Positions 49,596-59,069 of a stretch of 64,000 nucleotides of DNA are shown here, in pieces. The DNA lies in the NCBI RefSeq assembly GCF_947241125.1, contig NZ_OX365700.1, positions 2,636,001 to 2,700,000 on the forward strand, written 5' to 3'. Both the position numbers and the translations under genes were made by a program. Positions within the stretch are counted from its first letter, which is position 1. Each line of letters begins with the position of its first letter. This stretch comes from Nitrospira tepida (GTDB taxonomy: Bacteria > Nitrospirota > Nitrospiria > Nitrospirales > Nitrospiraceae). A model generated the notes under the pieces. It saw only the letters and a program-made list of their open reading frames with translations, was not told the DNA's origin and ran no database searches.

Positions 49596-49925
49596 CTACG
49601 ACCCTGGGCGATCGAGTGGAATCTCCGCCATGATCAGACCGTCTTCCACCGTCACATCAAAACAGTCCACGCGAAAATCAGGATTGTCCACCCGCTGTCC
49701 GGTCTTTACGTTGAACCGCCATCCGTGCCAGGGGCACACGACGCAATCGCCTTTCATCTGACCTTCGCCCAGCGGTCCGCCTGCATGGGGACAGACGTCG
49801 TCGGTGGCATAGATCCGCCCTTCCACATTGTAGAGCGCCACCCATCCGGCCTCGGTCTCGACCGACCGGCAGGTTCCCGGGGGCAGTTCTTCCAGGCGAA
49901 CAAGGGGGAAACGCTTAGCCTTCAT
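49596..49925 (-). CDS. Rieske [2Fe-2S] protein (NirD-like ferredoxin)
   Basis: 109 residues. The Rieske motifs are CPHAGGPLGEG (CxH) and CPWHGWRFNV (CxxH). The N-terminal strands VRLEELPPGTCRSVETEAGW are typical of small stand-alone Rieske ferredoxins. It transfers electrons to an oxygenase or reductase not present in the window. Confidence 0.92.
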   Translation of the reverse strand: MKAKRFPLVRLEELPPGTCRSVETEAGWVALYNVEGRIYATDDVCPHAGGPLGEGQMKGDCVVCPWHGWRFNVKTGQRVDNPDFRVDCFDVTVEDGLIMAEIPLDRPGS

Positions 49926-50247
49926 ATGGTAATCGTCAAGATCCGGTTACGGGGAAGGCGGGCGCGGCCGGGGAGCCTGTCCGACATTACCGTTCGTAGC
50001 GAGGCAAAGGAGGCATGAGCAGATGCGCGGCCGCAGGCCCTGAAAGACCGGAGGCGTACTCGCTGGAGTACGTTGAGGATTTTTCGGGGCCGAGAACAAC
50101 GCAGATGCTCGTGGATCATTCGCCATAGCAGAATGTGTAATATCGCACGGGCTCCTATGGCCGGCCCCTTGCTTGATTTCATCCGGTGAGTATGGCATAG
50201 ACCTGGATGCTATACTCTCATCTAAGGGAGGGAAAAAGGGACTCTGT
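49926..50247. other. Intergenic region with palindromic repeat
   Basis: Contains GGAGGCGTACTCGCTGGAGT, whose CGTACT/AGTACG halves (50056-50073) form a hairpin, followed by TTGAGGATTTTTCGGGGCC. This resembles dispersed hairpin elements of the kind found near IS elements. No gene is seen. Confidence 0.4.
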
Positions 50248-50793
50248 ATGGAACTGACCCTGTTGCTCAACGCGACGTATGAACCGTTGCGAGTGGTGCA
50301 TTGGCAGAAGGCGATTTCGCTCCTCTGGCAAGGGAAGGTCGAAGTGCTCGAGTTCTACGACCGGGACGTGCACGGCGTCTCGATTACCTTCAAGCTTCCG
50401 TCCGTCATGCGGCTGCTCAAGATGGTCAAGCTCAAGGACAGCCACCGTGCGGTCAAGTTTTCGCGCATCAATATCTTCACCCGCGACGGCTATACCTGCC
50501 AGTACTGCAGCGTGAAGTTTCGGACGGAGGAGTTGACCTTCGATCACGTCGTGCCCATCGCCAAAGGCGGCAAGAAGACCTGGGAGAATATCGTGACGGC
50601 CTGCTGGCGTTGCAACAACCGCAAGAGCGGACGGACGCCGGAGGAAGCCGGCATGAAGCTCATCAAGAAACCCGTCAAGCCCCGTTGGAGCCCCGTCGTC
50701 ACGATCACCATCGGGATCCGCAATGCGCCGCAAAGCTGGCGCGACTATCTCTATTGGAACATGGCGCTCGACGAGGACGCCGCCGACACCTAG
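50248..50793 (+). CDS. HNH endonuclease
   Basis: 181 residues from ATG 50248; an AGGGAGGG stretch lies somewhat far upstream (50226-50233). The N-terminal domain (LLLNATYEPLRVVHWQKAIS) is common in this family. The HNH core is C-x2-C (YTCQYCSVKF), DHVVPIAKGGKKTWENIVTA and CWRCNNRKSG, giving a zinc-bound nuclease. The IS5 element inserted at the CTAG that contains its stop codon, leaving the coding sequence unchanged. Confidence 0.92.
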   Translation: MELTLLLNATYEPLRVVHWQKAISLLWQGKVEVLEFYDRDVHGVSITFKLPSVMRLLKMVKLKDSHRAVKFSRINIFTRDGYTCQYCSVKFRTEELTFDHVVPIAKGGKKTWENIVTACWRCNNRKSGRTPEEAGMKLIKKPVKPRWSPVVTITIGIRNAPQSWRDYLYWNMALDEDAADT

Positions 50794-52118
50794 CAGGATG
50801 TTGAAAAAGCCATTGACTTTCACAGAATAAGTATTAGCACCGTGCAGCCGTTCACACAACCAGGGGGGAGAACGATGCGCGGTGAGGTGACTGCTCAGCA
50901 AGCCATGTTCAGTTACGTGTCTCCCGAAGCCCGAGTTCCGGCCACCCACCCCCTGCGAGCGATCAAGGCGAGGGCTGACGAAGTCTTGGCGACCCTGGAG
51001 CGGACCTTTGACGAGATGTACAGCTCGACGGGACGGCCGTCGATCCCTCCCGAGCGGCTGCTGAAGAGCGAGTTGCTGATCGCGCTGTTCTCCATCCGTG
51101 GGCATCGGCTCTTCTGCGAGGAGCTCAACTACAACATCCTGTTTCGCTGGTTTCTGGACATGAATCTCGATGAGCCGGGGTTCGATCACAGCACGTTCAG
51201 CCAGAACAGTGAGCGGCTGCTCCAGCACGAGGTGGCCCAGCGGTTCTTTGACGCGGTGGTCACCGCCGCGCGCCGCGAGGGGCTGCTCTCGGATGAGCAC
51301 TTCACCGTGGACGGCACGCTGATCGAAGCCTGGGCCTCGCTCAAAAGTGTCACGCCCAAGGCCGCCCCGGCGGCGGCACCGCCGGACGATCCCGGTAATC
51401 CTACCGTGGACTTTCATGGGGAGCGGCGCACCAACGCCACGCATCAGAGCACGACGGACCCGGAAGCTCGGTTGGCCCGTAAGGGCCAGGGCAAAGAGGC
51501 CAAGCTCTGCTTCTCCGGCCATGTCTTGATGGAGAACCGGCACGGCCTGTGTGTGGATCTGCAGATCGCGCCGGCCACCGGGACCGCCGAGCGGGAGACG
51601 GCCCTGGCCATGCTGCGCCGGCAGGCCAGCCGGGGCATTCGCCCCCGTACACTCGGGGCGGACAAGGGCTATCACTGCAGGGACTTCGTGCGCCAATTGC
51701 GTCGGCGCCACATTCGTCCCCATCTGGCGCGGGTGGCAGGCCGGCGCACACCCGGCCTCGATGGCCGCATCACGCGCACGGTGGGCTACGCGCTGAGCCA
51801 ACGGATTCGCAAACGGGTGGAAGAGATCTTCGGCTGGCTCAAGACCGTGGGCGGCTTGCGCAAGACCCGCTTCCGAGGTCTCGCACGGACGCAGCATGCC
51901 GCCTTGCTCGTCGGCGCCGCCTACAACCTGCTCCGTATCAGCCGCCTGCAGGCGCCGGCACCGGCCACCTGATCTCCCCAAGGGGGACTGGTTATGTTCA
52001 GCGAGCCGCAACAGACCAGAAGACGACGGCCAGGCTCCTCTCGGATTGCCAGAAGCTGTTGGCGGTTGAGCGAGGTGGGGAAAATTTGAGCCGTGCATGC
52101 TAGTTTTTCAACACCCTG
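50794..52118 (+). mobile_element. IS5-family insertion sequence
   Basis: 1325 bp; ends CAGGATGTTGAAAAA and TTTTTCAACACCCTG form inverted repeats. CTAG flanks both sides (50790-50793 and 52119-52122), a 4-bp duplication matching the YTAR preference of IS5-group elements. One transposase gene. It sits right at the HNH stop codon. Confidence 0.93.
50875..51972 (+). CDS. IS5-family transposase
   Basis: 365 residues from ATG 50875 with a GGGGGG site (the frame is also open from 50842). The N-terminal DUF772-type part (MFSYVSPEARVPATHPLRAI) leads into the DDE_Tnp_1 core: HFTVDGTLIEAWASLKS (Asp), LGADKGYHCRDFV (Asp) and RVEEIFGWLKTVGGLRKTRF (Glu, with the Y/R-E-K box). Intact, so possibly active. 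Confidence 0.92.
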   Translation: MRGEVTAQQAMFSYVSPEARVPATHPLRAIKARADEVLATLERTFDEMYSSTGRPSIPPERLLKSELLIALFSIRGHRLFCEELNYNILFRWFLDMNLDEPGFDHSTFSQNSERLLQHEVAQRFFDAVVTAARREGLLSDEHFTVDGTLIEAWASLKSVTPKAAPAAAPPDDPGNPTVDFHGERRTNATHQSTTDPEARLARKGQGKEAKLCFSGHVLMENRHGLCVDLQIAPATGTAERETALAMLRRQASRGIRPRTLGADKGYHCRDFVRQLRRRHIRPHLARVAGRRTPGLDGRITRTVGYALSQRIRKRVEEIFGWLKTVGGLRKTRFRGLARTQHAALLVGAAYNLLRISRLQAPAPAT

Positions 52119-52179
52119 CTAGACAGGACGCTTAAAAATCCCGTCCAGCTATGCTCTCGGGTGCCTCAGCGAGGACGTC

Positions 52180-52262
52180 AAGTGTCATTCGACAACCGTC
52201 ATTCGTTCAGGATTTAGACCGAGACATCCTTCGAATGACCAATGACGAGTGACGAATGACGG
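52180..52262. repeat. GTCATTCG / CGAATGAC inverted repeat tract
   Basis: GTGTCATTCG and CCGTCATTCGTT on the left are mirrored by CGAATGACCAATGACGAGTG and GACGAATGACGG on the right, so the tract can fold back on itself. Related to the tract at 33300. Confidence 0.5.
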
Positions 52263-52286
52263 GCTTTCGCTGGGTGCGGCCACCGC

Positions 52287-52733
52287 TCAGCGCAGGTCCT
52301 TCAAGGTGATATCCACGTCGTCTCCGCCGACCATCGTCGGATTTTTTTCGAACTCGCCTTCGATATCGCCCGGCTGAGCCGGTCCGGCTTGGCCGTCGCG
52401 GTCCAATCTCGCCACCACCTCGACCACGCCCCGCAATTCCGTGCCCTGCATCATCACGTCGGCGTTGGTGATTTCGTAGGTCACGGGAAATTGCGGGTTA
52501 TCGAACCGTTTGGCCGCTAACGGGCGTTTGGCCTGCGGCCGCCTCACGATCACGAACAACACGTCCGTCGCCTTGACCTGCCCGGCCAACTCGGGAAGGA
52601 TCGTGACACGGCCGGCAATGCGGCTCACGCCGGGCTTCTCGCAGCCGTGGGCCAGGCCGAAATAGGCGGCGATCGCCGCCAAGGCGATGATACCGCCCGC
52701 CATCCCGAACGTCCCCATCGTATGCTTTGCCAC
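52287..52733 (-). CDS. Cytochrome c biogenesis-like (CcmH/CcmI C-terminal type) protein
   Basis: 148 residues; GTG at 52733 with AGGAG five bases before it. One N-terminal membrane segment or signal (GMAGGIIALAAIAAYFGLAH) precedes a periplasmic domain: RIAGRVTILPELAGQVKATD then VLFVIVRRPQAKRPLAAKRF and NPQFPVTYEITNADVMMQGT. The same SGRVTLxPELAG pattern ends CcmI/CcmH-type proteins of cytochrome c maturation. No other ccm gene is nearby, so the role is open. Confidence 0.75.
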   Translation of the reverse strand: MAKHTMGTFGMAGGIIALAAIAAYFGLAHGCEKPGVSRIAGRVTILPELAGQVKATDVLFVIVRRPQAKRPLAAKRFDNPQFPVTYEITNADVMMQGTELRGVVEVVARLDRDGQAGPAQPGDIEGEFEKNPTMVGGDDVDITLKDLR

Positions 52734-52924
52734 AATTTCTCCTTGTCGCCGGGCCCCACTATTATTCCGGGCGACGCCTCCGGCGCCTATGCAAAGATTC
52801 GCATTATAACGATCGGGCTCGAAAAATGGGAGGTCCCTTTTGTGCGCGGCGAGTCCTGTTGTATGATACGCGACCGTCCGCTCTAGACCATGCGACGGAC
52901 GGCAGCCAGAAGGAGAGGTCAATC

Positions 52925-53569
52925 GTGAATCCAGGATTTCCACTGTCACTCGATGTGAAAGGCTGGCCCTGTCTCGTGCTCGGAGGAGACGAGGAAGCCG
53001 CCGAGAAGGCGATCCGGCTGCTGGAGGCCGGCGCCAAGGTCACCGTGATCAATCCCACGCTCAATGATACGCTGAAGAAACTCACGGCCAGCGCCAAGGT
53101 CATTCACCGCGGGCGGCTGTTCCGCGCCACCGACACGCCCGGCGTCGTCCTAATCCTGAACTGCCTCAGGGATAATCGGGAATTTGCAGAATCGCTGATG
53201 GAGCTGGCCCGCAAGGACAGGTTCCAGCTCTGGACCGTGGACCAGCCGGAATACTCCACCGTGATGATGCCGGCCGTGGTCAGTCGCGGACACCTGCGAA
53301 TCGCGGTGAGCACGAGCGGGGCCTCGCCGGCGCTCGCCTCCAGGATTCGCCAGGACCTTGAATCCATCTTCGGCCCTGAAGCGGCGGAGTTTCTCTCATG
53401 GCTGGGCGAGCTTCGTGACGAGACCAAGGCCACTCAGGCCGACTATGCGCAGCGCAAGGACATCCTTCGTCGCGCCGTCCAGGAGTTCAGACTGACCGGC
53501 CACGTCCAGTACCCGTCCGCCTGGCTCCAGCAGCGAACGGCGAACCCCGAAACCAATCCCGCGAAATAG
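52925..53569 (+). CDS. Siroheme synthase / precorrin-2 dehydrogenase-like
   Basis: 214 residues from a GTG with AGGAGAGG before it. The NAD-binding start PLSLDVKGWPCLVLGGDEEA then AAEKAIRLLEAGAKVTVINP is typical of the CysG N-terminal/Met8p family. A block MMPAVVSRGHLRIAVSTSGA and SPALASRIRQDLESIFGP follows. The enzyme oxidises precorrin-2 to sirohydrochlorin and may add iron. A short MTH1187-type gene follows 13 bases later, so they probably share a transcript. Confidence 0.9.
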   Translation: MNPGFPLSLDVKGWPCLVLGGDEEAAEKAIRLLEAGAKVTVINPTLNDTLKKLTASAKVIHRGRLFRATDTPGVVLILNCLRDNREFAESLMELARKDRFQLWTVDQPEYSTVMMPAVVSRGHLRIAVSTSGASPALASRIRQDLESIFGPEAAEFLSWLGELRDETKATQADYAQRKDILRRAVQEFRLTGHVQYPSAWLQQRTANPETNPAK

Positions 53570-53582
53570 GAGAGAGGCCATC

Positions 53583-53894
53583 ATGGTGTTGCTCGAAGTC
53601 AGCATGTCGCCGTTGGGCAAGGGCGAAAGCGTGGGCAAATATGTCGCCCGCTCGCTGGAGATCATCGATAAGAGCGGCGTAGAGTACCGGCTGAACCCGA
53701 TGGGGACGGTGCTGGAAGGCGAGTGGGACGAGGTGATGGCCGTCGTCAAGCAGTGTTACGAACGGATGCGCAAGGACTGCAATCGCATCTCCTGTTCCAT
53801 CAAGATCGACTATCGCAAGGGGGCCGTGGGCCGTCTCGACAGCAAGGTGGCCAGCGTGCAGAAACGACTGAAGCGGACGCTCAAAACGTCATAA
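53583..53894 (+). CDS. MTH1187-family thiamine-binding-type protein
   Basis: 103 residues. MVLLEVSMSPLGKGESVGKY then VARSLEIIDKSGVEYRLNPM and GTVLEGEWDEVMAVVKQCYE is the standard MTH1187/YkoF-like UPF0045 fold. These bind thiamine or related ligands. The ribosome site AGGAGAG precedes the ATG. Likely co-transcribed with the siroheme gene. Confidence 0.92.
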   Translation: MVLLEVSMSPLGKGESVGKYVARSLEIIDKSGVEYRLNPMGTVLEGEWDEVMAVVKQCYERMRKDCNRISCSIKIDYRKGAVGRLDSKVASVQKRLKRTLKTS

Positions 53895-53916
53895 GAGGTG
53901 GTCTCAGGGCCAGCCG

Positions 53917-54450
53917 CTACCAGCGGCGACCCCAATAGCGGTAACGGGGACCAAAATAGGGAGGTCCCCAGAGGTACGGCCGATAGAACGAGGAGGGGCC
54001 GTAGAGCCACGGACGCCCGATGTACAGACCAAACCCGATCGGCGGGACCACGGAGGCATAGCCGTAATAGGCATATCCGAAAGGCACGTAGCCATAGGGA
54101 CCGGGCGAGACGACCGGCGGCCGGTCCTCCAAGGACCGTTGGAGATCCGCCGTGGCTGCGGCTTGCCGATCGACCTGGTCTCTCAGCCGGCCCAGCGCCC
54201 CCTGCTGGTCACGCAGCTCCTCTTCAAGCTTCCCGATCTTTTCCCGTTGGACTTCGATATAAGCCTGGAGGCAGCGCGTTTGAGCCGGCCCCTCGTAGCC
54301 GGTGCACTCCCAGGGGATCGAGCTCTCACCGGCTTGAACCGAAGTCACGCCGAACAGCAGCCATGCGGAGAGCCCCCACAGGGCGAACGCGCCCCTACGC
54401 CGGCGGCCGCTTTGGAAAGATTTCAGATGATCGATCTGAAGCCGTCCCAT
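53917..54450 (-). CDS. Secreted protein with coiled coil and Tyr/Gly/Pro-rich C-terminus
   Basis: 177 residues. A long N-terminus with a membrane/signal segment (ALWGLSAWLLFGVTSVQAGE) is followed by an acidic coiled coil (YIEVQREKIGKLEEELRDQQ). The C-terminal 70 residues are Tyr/Gly/Pro-rich (YGYVPFGYAYYGYASVVPPI, FGPRYRYWGRRW). Function unknown; it may be an outer-surface protein. AGGAGG precedes the ATG. Confidence 0.7.
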   Translation of the reverse strand: MGRLQIDHLKSFQSGRRRRGAFALWGLSAWLLFGVTSVQAGESSIPWECTGYEGPAQTRCLQAYIEVQREKIGKLEEELRDQQGALGRLRDQVDRQAAATADLQRSLEDRPPVVSPGPYGYVPFGYAYYGYASVVPPIGFGLYIGRPWLYGPSSFYRPYLWGPPYFGPRYRYWGRRW

Positions 54451-54590
54451 TGTCTCACCTCCTGCCCGGTCTCTCGATCACACGCTATCACATCACAAAG
54501 GTCTTGCACAGGCCTGAGCCGGACAGGCATCTGGCGGGGCGGGAAGCGGGACGAGCAGGGCCGTCCCAGCCTCCCTGTCGTTGAGTCGGC

Positions 54591-55268
54591 TTACGGCTTG
54601 ACGATGTCGAGCAGCTCGACCTCGAAGATCAACGTGGCGCCCGGTTTGATATCCGGCGGCGCCCCACGGTCTCCGTAGGCCAGGTTCGATGGGCAGACCA
54701 ACCGGCTTTTCCCCCCGACTTTGATATGCTGCAAGCCTTCGGTCCAGCACTTGATGACGTTGCCGAGCGGGAAGGTCGCCGGTTCCTTGCGCTGGACCGA
54801 GCTGTCGAACACCGTCCCGTCGATCAGGGTTCCATGATAATGCACCTTGACCGTGTCGGTCGCCTGCGGGGTGGCGCCTTTGCCCGGCGTGATGGACTTG
54901 ACGATCGCGCCAGATTCCGTTTTGGTCGCGCCCGGTTCGGCCGCGGCCTTGGCCAGAAATGCCGCGCCCGTCTTCTTCTCGGCTTCGGCAAGCACCGAGG
55001 CCCGCGCCGTTTGCAGTTGCTTGATCTTCGGGCCGAAGGCCTGAAAATCAACCTTGGCCGGCTTCTTCAGCACGCCGTCGGTGATGCCGCTCTTGACGAA
55101 ATCCAGCTCACCTTCGCTCAACGCGAACGTGCCGAGCGATTGGCTGATCGCCAGACCCAGGGCATAGAGAGTCTTCTGATCATCGGTCGTCGGGTCCGCC
55201 GCGGTCGCAACACCGCCGGCAAGGCCAAGACCGATGAAAGCTGAAAGGCAGAGGACGGGAAATCGCAT
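54591..55268 (-). CDS. FKBP-type peptidyl-prolyl isomerase
   Basis: 225 residues; start at 55268 with AAAGGA, and a signal peptide ([20 protein letters not shown]). An FkpA/Mip-like N-terminal helical domain ([39 protein letters not shown]) precedes the FKBP domain: [40 protein letters not shown] and [20 protein letters not shown]. Periplasmic foldase, probably dimeric through the N-domain. Confidence 0.94.
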   Translation of the reverse strand: MRFPVLCLSAFIGLGLAGGVATAADPTTDDQKTLYALGLAISQSLGTFALSEGELDFVKSGITDGVLKKPAKVDFQAFGPKIKQLQTARASVLAEAEKKTGAAFLAKAAAEPGATKTESGAIVKSITPGKGATPQATDTVKVHYHGTLIDGTVFDSSVQRKEPATFPLGNVIKCWTEGLQHIKVGGKSRLVCPSNLAYGDRGAPPDIKPGATLIFEVELLDIVKP

Positions 55269-55525
55269 GGGTGATCCTTTCTTATGGGTGGCAGGAGATA
55301 GGCCAACAGCCCTGGTCGCATGCAGACGAATAACAGGGTCGCGCACACCTTAGCATACCCATGGACGGCATCCCAAACTTTCCTTGCCGAAGGCCGGTCT
55401 CGTGACAGGCAAGACAGGCTTCCTGAACGAGAGGAATGCCGACCGAAGTCCTATGGAAAGGGCAGGCCGGAATTGCCTGCTCTTCGAGGCCGGCCAAACG
55501 TTCTCACACCCGTGAAACTCCCCGT

Positions 55526-56374
55526 TCAAGGAACATCAAAGGTCAGGACCATTCCTTTGGCGGCATGAGACTGAGGGGTGTTCGGATTAGGAAACAGACA
55601 GATGAGCGAATAGCGACCGGAAGCCAGCATGGCAGTAAAGACCCCTTCTCCCCCCGGTTCCAAACCGGTCATCCCGCCCGCCAACTGCCACGGCCATGAG
55701 GGAAGATCGGATGCCGGCGCGAGGGCGGCCGCCACATGGCCGTCCGATGCGCTGGGATTCAGCCTGACCAAACTGACCTGATGGACCTGCGTGCCGCGAT
55801 TCTTGACGTAAAAACTGTGCAGTCCGGCCGTCATGGGCTCGATCACCGCCACCTCGTAATCCCGCAGCGAGAGATGGTAGTTTGCGGCAAACGACTGCGG
55901 CCGATCTCCCTGCTCGACCACCGTGAGCGCCTTGTACATGCCGAGCGTGATGTGAGGTTGACGGTCTGTGGTCGGGATGGTGCAGAGCAGGGCATAGGAG
56001 CCCGGCTCCAAAAACAACGTCGCCTCCGCGCGCCCCCCTGGGCCGATGCCATTGGGGCCTCCCATATGTTTCGCCCAATTGGGCATCTGGACCACCGGGG
56101 CCTGCAACGCTTCGACGAGGTGATCCAGGTTCATCCCGTCGGTGAGTTTGACAAGTTGGATGTGATGCGGCTGCTGGCCGTGATTCACTAATCGGACGAC
56201 CGTCTGCCCGGCGGGCAATCGGTCAGGCCCTTCGAACCCAAAGTCCGACGCATGGAACGTCGCGACTGTCGTGGTGCCTGTGATGTGGGGACCCGATGGA
56301 TCGGTGGCGCAGCCTGTCCCGAGGACAAGGAGAAAGAGCACGAAAGAATCAAACCCACGACCAGCTCTCGCCAT
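55526..56374 (-). CDS. Lipoprotein with cupredoxin-like domains
   Basis: 282 residues from ATG 56374. Signal with lipobox-like LGTGC (FLLVLGTGCATDPSGP, Cys near residue 22). Two related halves follow: TTTVATFHASDFGFEGPDRL with ALLCTIPTTDRQPHITLGMY, and SLRDYEVAVIEPMTAGLHSF with YSLICLFPNPNTPQSHAAKG. The His/Cys/Met-type positions suggest beta-sandwich, copper-protein-like folds, though a full copper ligand set is not certain. Confidence 0.75.
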   Translation of the reverse strand: MARAGRGFDSFVLFLLVLGTGCATDPSGPHITGTTTVATFHASDFGFEGPDRLPAGQTVVRLVNHGQQPHHIQLVKLTDGMNLDHLVEALQAPVVQMPNWAKHMGGPNGIGPGGRAEATLFLEPGSYALLCTIPTTDRQPHITLGMYKALTVVEQGDRPQSFAANYHLSLRDYEVAVIEPMTAGLHSFYVKNRGTQVHQVSLVRLNPSASDGHVAAALAPASDLPSWPWQLAGGMTGLEPGGEGVFTAMLASGRYSLICLFPNPNTPQSHAAKGMVLTFDVP

Positions 56375-56580
56375 AACGACGACCGCTGACCTGGTGGCAG
56401 GACAAGAGGTTTCTCCCCGGGGAGAAACCGTGCGAGTCACGAAAGGGCAGCCTGCTTATACTCCCTTCGGAAACATTTGGCAACAGCCGGCAACGGGAAC
56501 GAACGACGCCGACGCCACCCTCGATCGGAGGCGGTCTTGCATGAGATCTGACGGCAGTAGTCCCGAAAAGGAGAGCCTGC

Positions 56581-57711
56581 TCAATAAATATGCAGGCGGC
56601 GGACTCGCGGACCGATCGCGCAGAGCACTTCGTAGGGGATCGTCCCTTGCCAGCGGGCGAGGTCCACCGCGCTGATCCGTTCGGCTCCCTGTTCGCCGAT
56701 CAGCGCCACATCCGCGCCCACCTGCGCCTCCGGCACATCGGTGACATCCACCATGGTCATGTCCATGCAGACGCGGCCGACTACCGGCGCCCGCTTCCCT
56801 CCGATGAGCACCGTCCCCTTGTTCGAGAGCAGCCGGTTGTACCCGTCGGCATAGCCGATCGGAAGCACGCCGACCCGCGTCGCACGTGAAGCCCGAAACG
56901 TGCGGTTGTAGCTGACAGTTTCACCAGGCCGGATGGTCCGAACCTGGACAATCTGCGTCAGCAGCGAGAGGACCGGCCGCAAGGGGACGTCCGCCTCCTG
57001 ATTCGTGGAGTGATGATACCCGTAGAGGCCGATGCCAGGCCGGACGGCATCCAAATGGGAGGCGGGAAAACGAAGGATGCCGGCGGTATTCGCCACATGC
57101 GCCAGCGGCACGGTCACGCCGGCGCGCCGGATTCGCTCCAGCAGGCCGGTAAACTGCGCAAGCTGGCTTTGGGTGTAGGACGGATCATCGCTGTCCGCGT
57201 CGGCGAAATGACTCATCAGCCCTTCCAGCCTCAGCGGCCCCTTGAAGGCGGGGGCTTGCAGAAGGTTCAACAGGCGGTCCTGGTCCACTCCCAACCGTCC
57301 CATCCCGGTTTCCACCTCGACATGGACGGGGTAGGGGACCGTTTGATCCCGCAGCACCCTTGCAAGATCGAGCGCGAAATCCTCGCTGTAGATGACCGGC
57401 GTGAGGCGATGCGCCGCCAGGTCGGGCATCTCGCCTTGGACGAGCGGTCCCATGACGATGACGCCGGCGTCGATCCCTGCCTCTCTGAGCTGGATGCCCT
57501 CCGCAAGGGTCGCCACGCCCAACAGGGTGACGCCGGCCTGCGCGAGGGCGCGCGAGACGGCCACCGCCCCATGTCCATAGGCATTGGCCTTCACGATGCC
57601 GATCACTCGGCACGAGGGAGCCAACCGGGCACGTAGGCGCTGAAGATTGTGGATCAGAGCCCCAAGATCGACGATGGATCGGGTTGGAGAAGCCGAATGA
57701 GTGGGCAGCAC
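56581..57711 (-). CDS. alr: Alanine racemase
   Basis: 376 residues. PLP lysine in IVKANAYGHGAVAVSRALAQ (Lys about 44), then VHVEVETGMGRLGVD, SYNRTFRASRATRVGVLPIG with YADGYNRLLSN, and VCMDMTMVDVTDVP. It makes D-alanine for peptidoglycan. Located 28 bases after frr on the same strand, so probably the last gene of the rpsB operon. Confidence 0.95.
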   Translation of the reverse strand: MLPTHSASPTRSIVDLGALIHNLQRLRARLAPSCRVIGIVKANAYGHGAVAVSRALAQAGVTLLGVATLAEGIQLREAGIDAGVIVMGPLVQGEMPDLAAHRLTPVIYSEDFALDLARVLRDQTVPYPVHVEVETGMGRLGVDQDRLLNLLQAPAFKGPLRLEGLMSHFADADSDDPSYTQSQLAQFTGLLERIRRAGVTVPLAHVANTAGILRFPASHLDAVRPGIGLYGYHHSTNQEADVPLRPVLSLLTQIVQVRTIRPGETVSYNRTFRASRATRVGVLPIGYADGYNRLLSNKGTVLIGGKRAPVVGRVCMDMTMVDVTDVPEAQVGADVALIGEQGAERISAVDLARWQGTIPYEVLCAIGPRVRRLHIY

Positions 57712-57739
57712 GAAACTGGTCAGGAGGAGGGTGAGGTGA

Positions 57740-58297
57740 TCAGACTTCGAGAATTTCCTCCTCTTTCTTCTTTAACACATGATCGACCTTTTCGATATAT
57801 TGGTCAGTCAATTTCTGAATTTCCGCCTCGGCTCGGCGCAGGTCGTCTTCGCTCATCTTGCCGTCCTTCTGAAGTTTCTTGAGCTCCTCGTTGGCCTCGC
57901 GCCGCACGGTTCGGATGTGGACCTTGGTGTCCTCGCCGTGTTTCTTGCAGATCTTGATCAGCTCCTTGCGCCGCTCTTCGGTCAACGGCGGGAGCGGCAC
58001 CCGGATGGTCTTGCCGTCGTTCGAGGGCGTCACGCCCAGATTCGAGGCGGCGAGCGCCTTTTCGATTTCCTTGATCAGTTTCACATCCCACGGCTGGATG
58101 GTGATCAGCCGCGGCTCCGGCGTGGACAACGTGCCCACCTGTTTCAGCGGCGTCATCGTGCCGTAGTAATCCACCTTGACGTTATCGAGCAACGCGATGG
58201 AGGCCCGCCCGGTGCGCATCGTGCTCAATTCCCGCTTGAGATGCTCGAGGGTGCGCTCCATCCCCTCCGTCGTTTTCTGATGAACCGGATGTGCCAT
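57740..58297 (-). CDS. frr: Ribosome recycling factor
   Basis: 185 residues, the usual length. MRTGRASIALLDNVKVDYYG, LITIQPWDVKLIKEIEKAL, IRVPLPPLTEERRKELIKIC and DDLRRAEAEIQKLTDQYIEK are the family blocks. It splits post-termination ribosomes together with EF-G. It follows pyrH by about 45 bases. Confidence 0.97.
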   Translation of the reverse strand: MAHPVHQKTTEGMERTLEHLKRELSTMRTGRASIALLDNVKVDYYGTMTPLKQVGTLSTPEPRLITIQPWDVKLIKEIEKALAASNLGVTPSNDGKTIRVPLPPLTEERRKELIKICKKHGEDTKVHIRTVRREANEELKKLQKDGKMSEDDLRRAEAEIQKLTDQYIEKVDHVLKKKEEEILEV

Positions 58298-58343
58298 AGC
58301 CGTGTCCTGCGACCCTGTCGTGGTTTGACCGAATATCGGTCCG

Positions 58344-59069
58344 CTATTGGGACCCCGCCGTCACCAAAGTGCCCAGGGCCTCGCCTTGCATGATCCGTTT
58401 GAGATTCCCCCGCTGTTTAAGATTGAAGACGATCAGCGGCAGGTTGTTGTCCATGCAGAGCGTGACGGCCGTGGAATCCATGACCTTCAAGTTCTGATTG
58501 ATGAGCGAGAGAAACGGCAGCCGATCGAACCGCTTGGCCGTGGGATTCGTGACCGGATCGGCTTCATAGACGCCGTCCACCTTCGTGCCCTTCATGATCA
58601 CATCGGCGCCGATCTCCATCGCCCGGAGCGCCGCCGCCGTATCGGTCGAAAAGTACGGGTTCCCGGTGCCGCCCGCAAAAATCACCACCCGCTTCTTTTC
58701 CAGATGCCGGATCGCCCGCCGGCGGATATAGCCTTCGGCCAATTGCCGCATTTCGATGGCCGATTGCACGCGGGTCATCACGCCGCGTCGCTCAAGGCTG
58801 TTTTGCAGCGCCAGCGCGTTCAGGACAGTGGCGAGCATCCCCATGTAATCGGCGGAGGCGCGCTCCATGCCCTTGGCGCTGGCGGCGATCCCTCTGAAGA
58901 TATTGCCTCCGCCGATGACCAGCGCGACCTCGACGTCCATCGCGACGACATCCGCGATCTCGCCGGCCAGCCCGTCCAATATGGACGGTTGGATCCCATA
59001 CCCCTGATCGCCCGCCAGCATTTCGCCGCTGACTTTCAGGAGAATGCGCCGGTACTTCGCCGCCGTCAT
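58344..59069 (-). CDS. pyrH: UMP kinase
   Basis: 241 residues. [50 protein letters not shown] and [20 protein letters not shown] identify bacterial PyrH, which phosphorylates UMP in pyrimidine synthesis. Its start overlaps the tsf stop by 4 bases, so they are coupled. Complete. Confidence 0.97.
   Translation of the reverse strand: MTAAKYRRILLKVSGEMLAGDQGYGIQPSILDGLAGEIADVVAMDVEVALVIGGGNIFRGIAASAKGMERASADYMGMLATVLNALALQNSLERRGVMTRVQSAIEMRQLAEGYIRRRAIRHLEKKRVVIFAGGTGNPYFSTDTAAALRAMEIGADVIMKGTKVDGVYEADPVTNPTAKRFDRLPFLSLINQNLKVMDSTAVTLCMDNNLPLIVFNLKQRGNLKRIMQGEALGTLVTAGSQ

Noticed and set aside
50218-52098. 626-codon minus-strand ORF over the IS5 element and the HNH gene
   Set aside because: It is antisense to two well-supported genes and crosses the IS boundary, so it cannot be a native gene.
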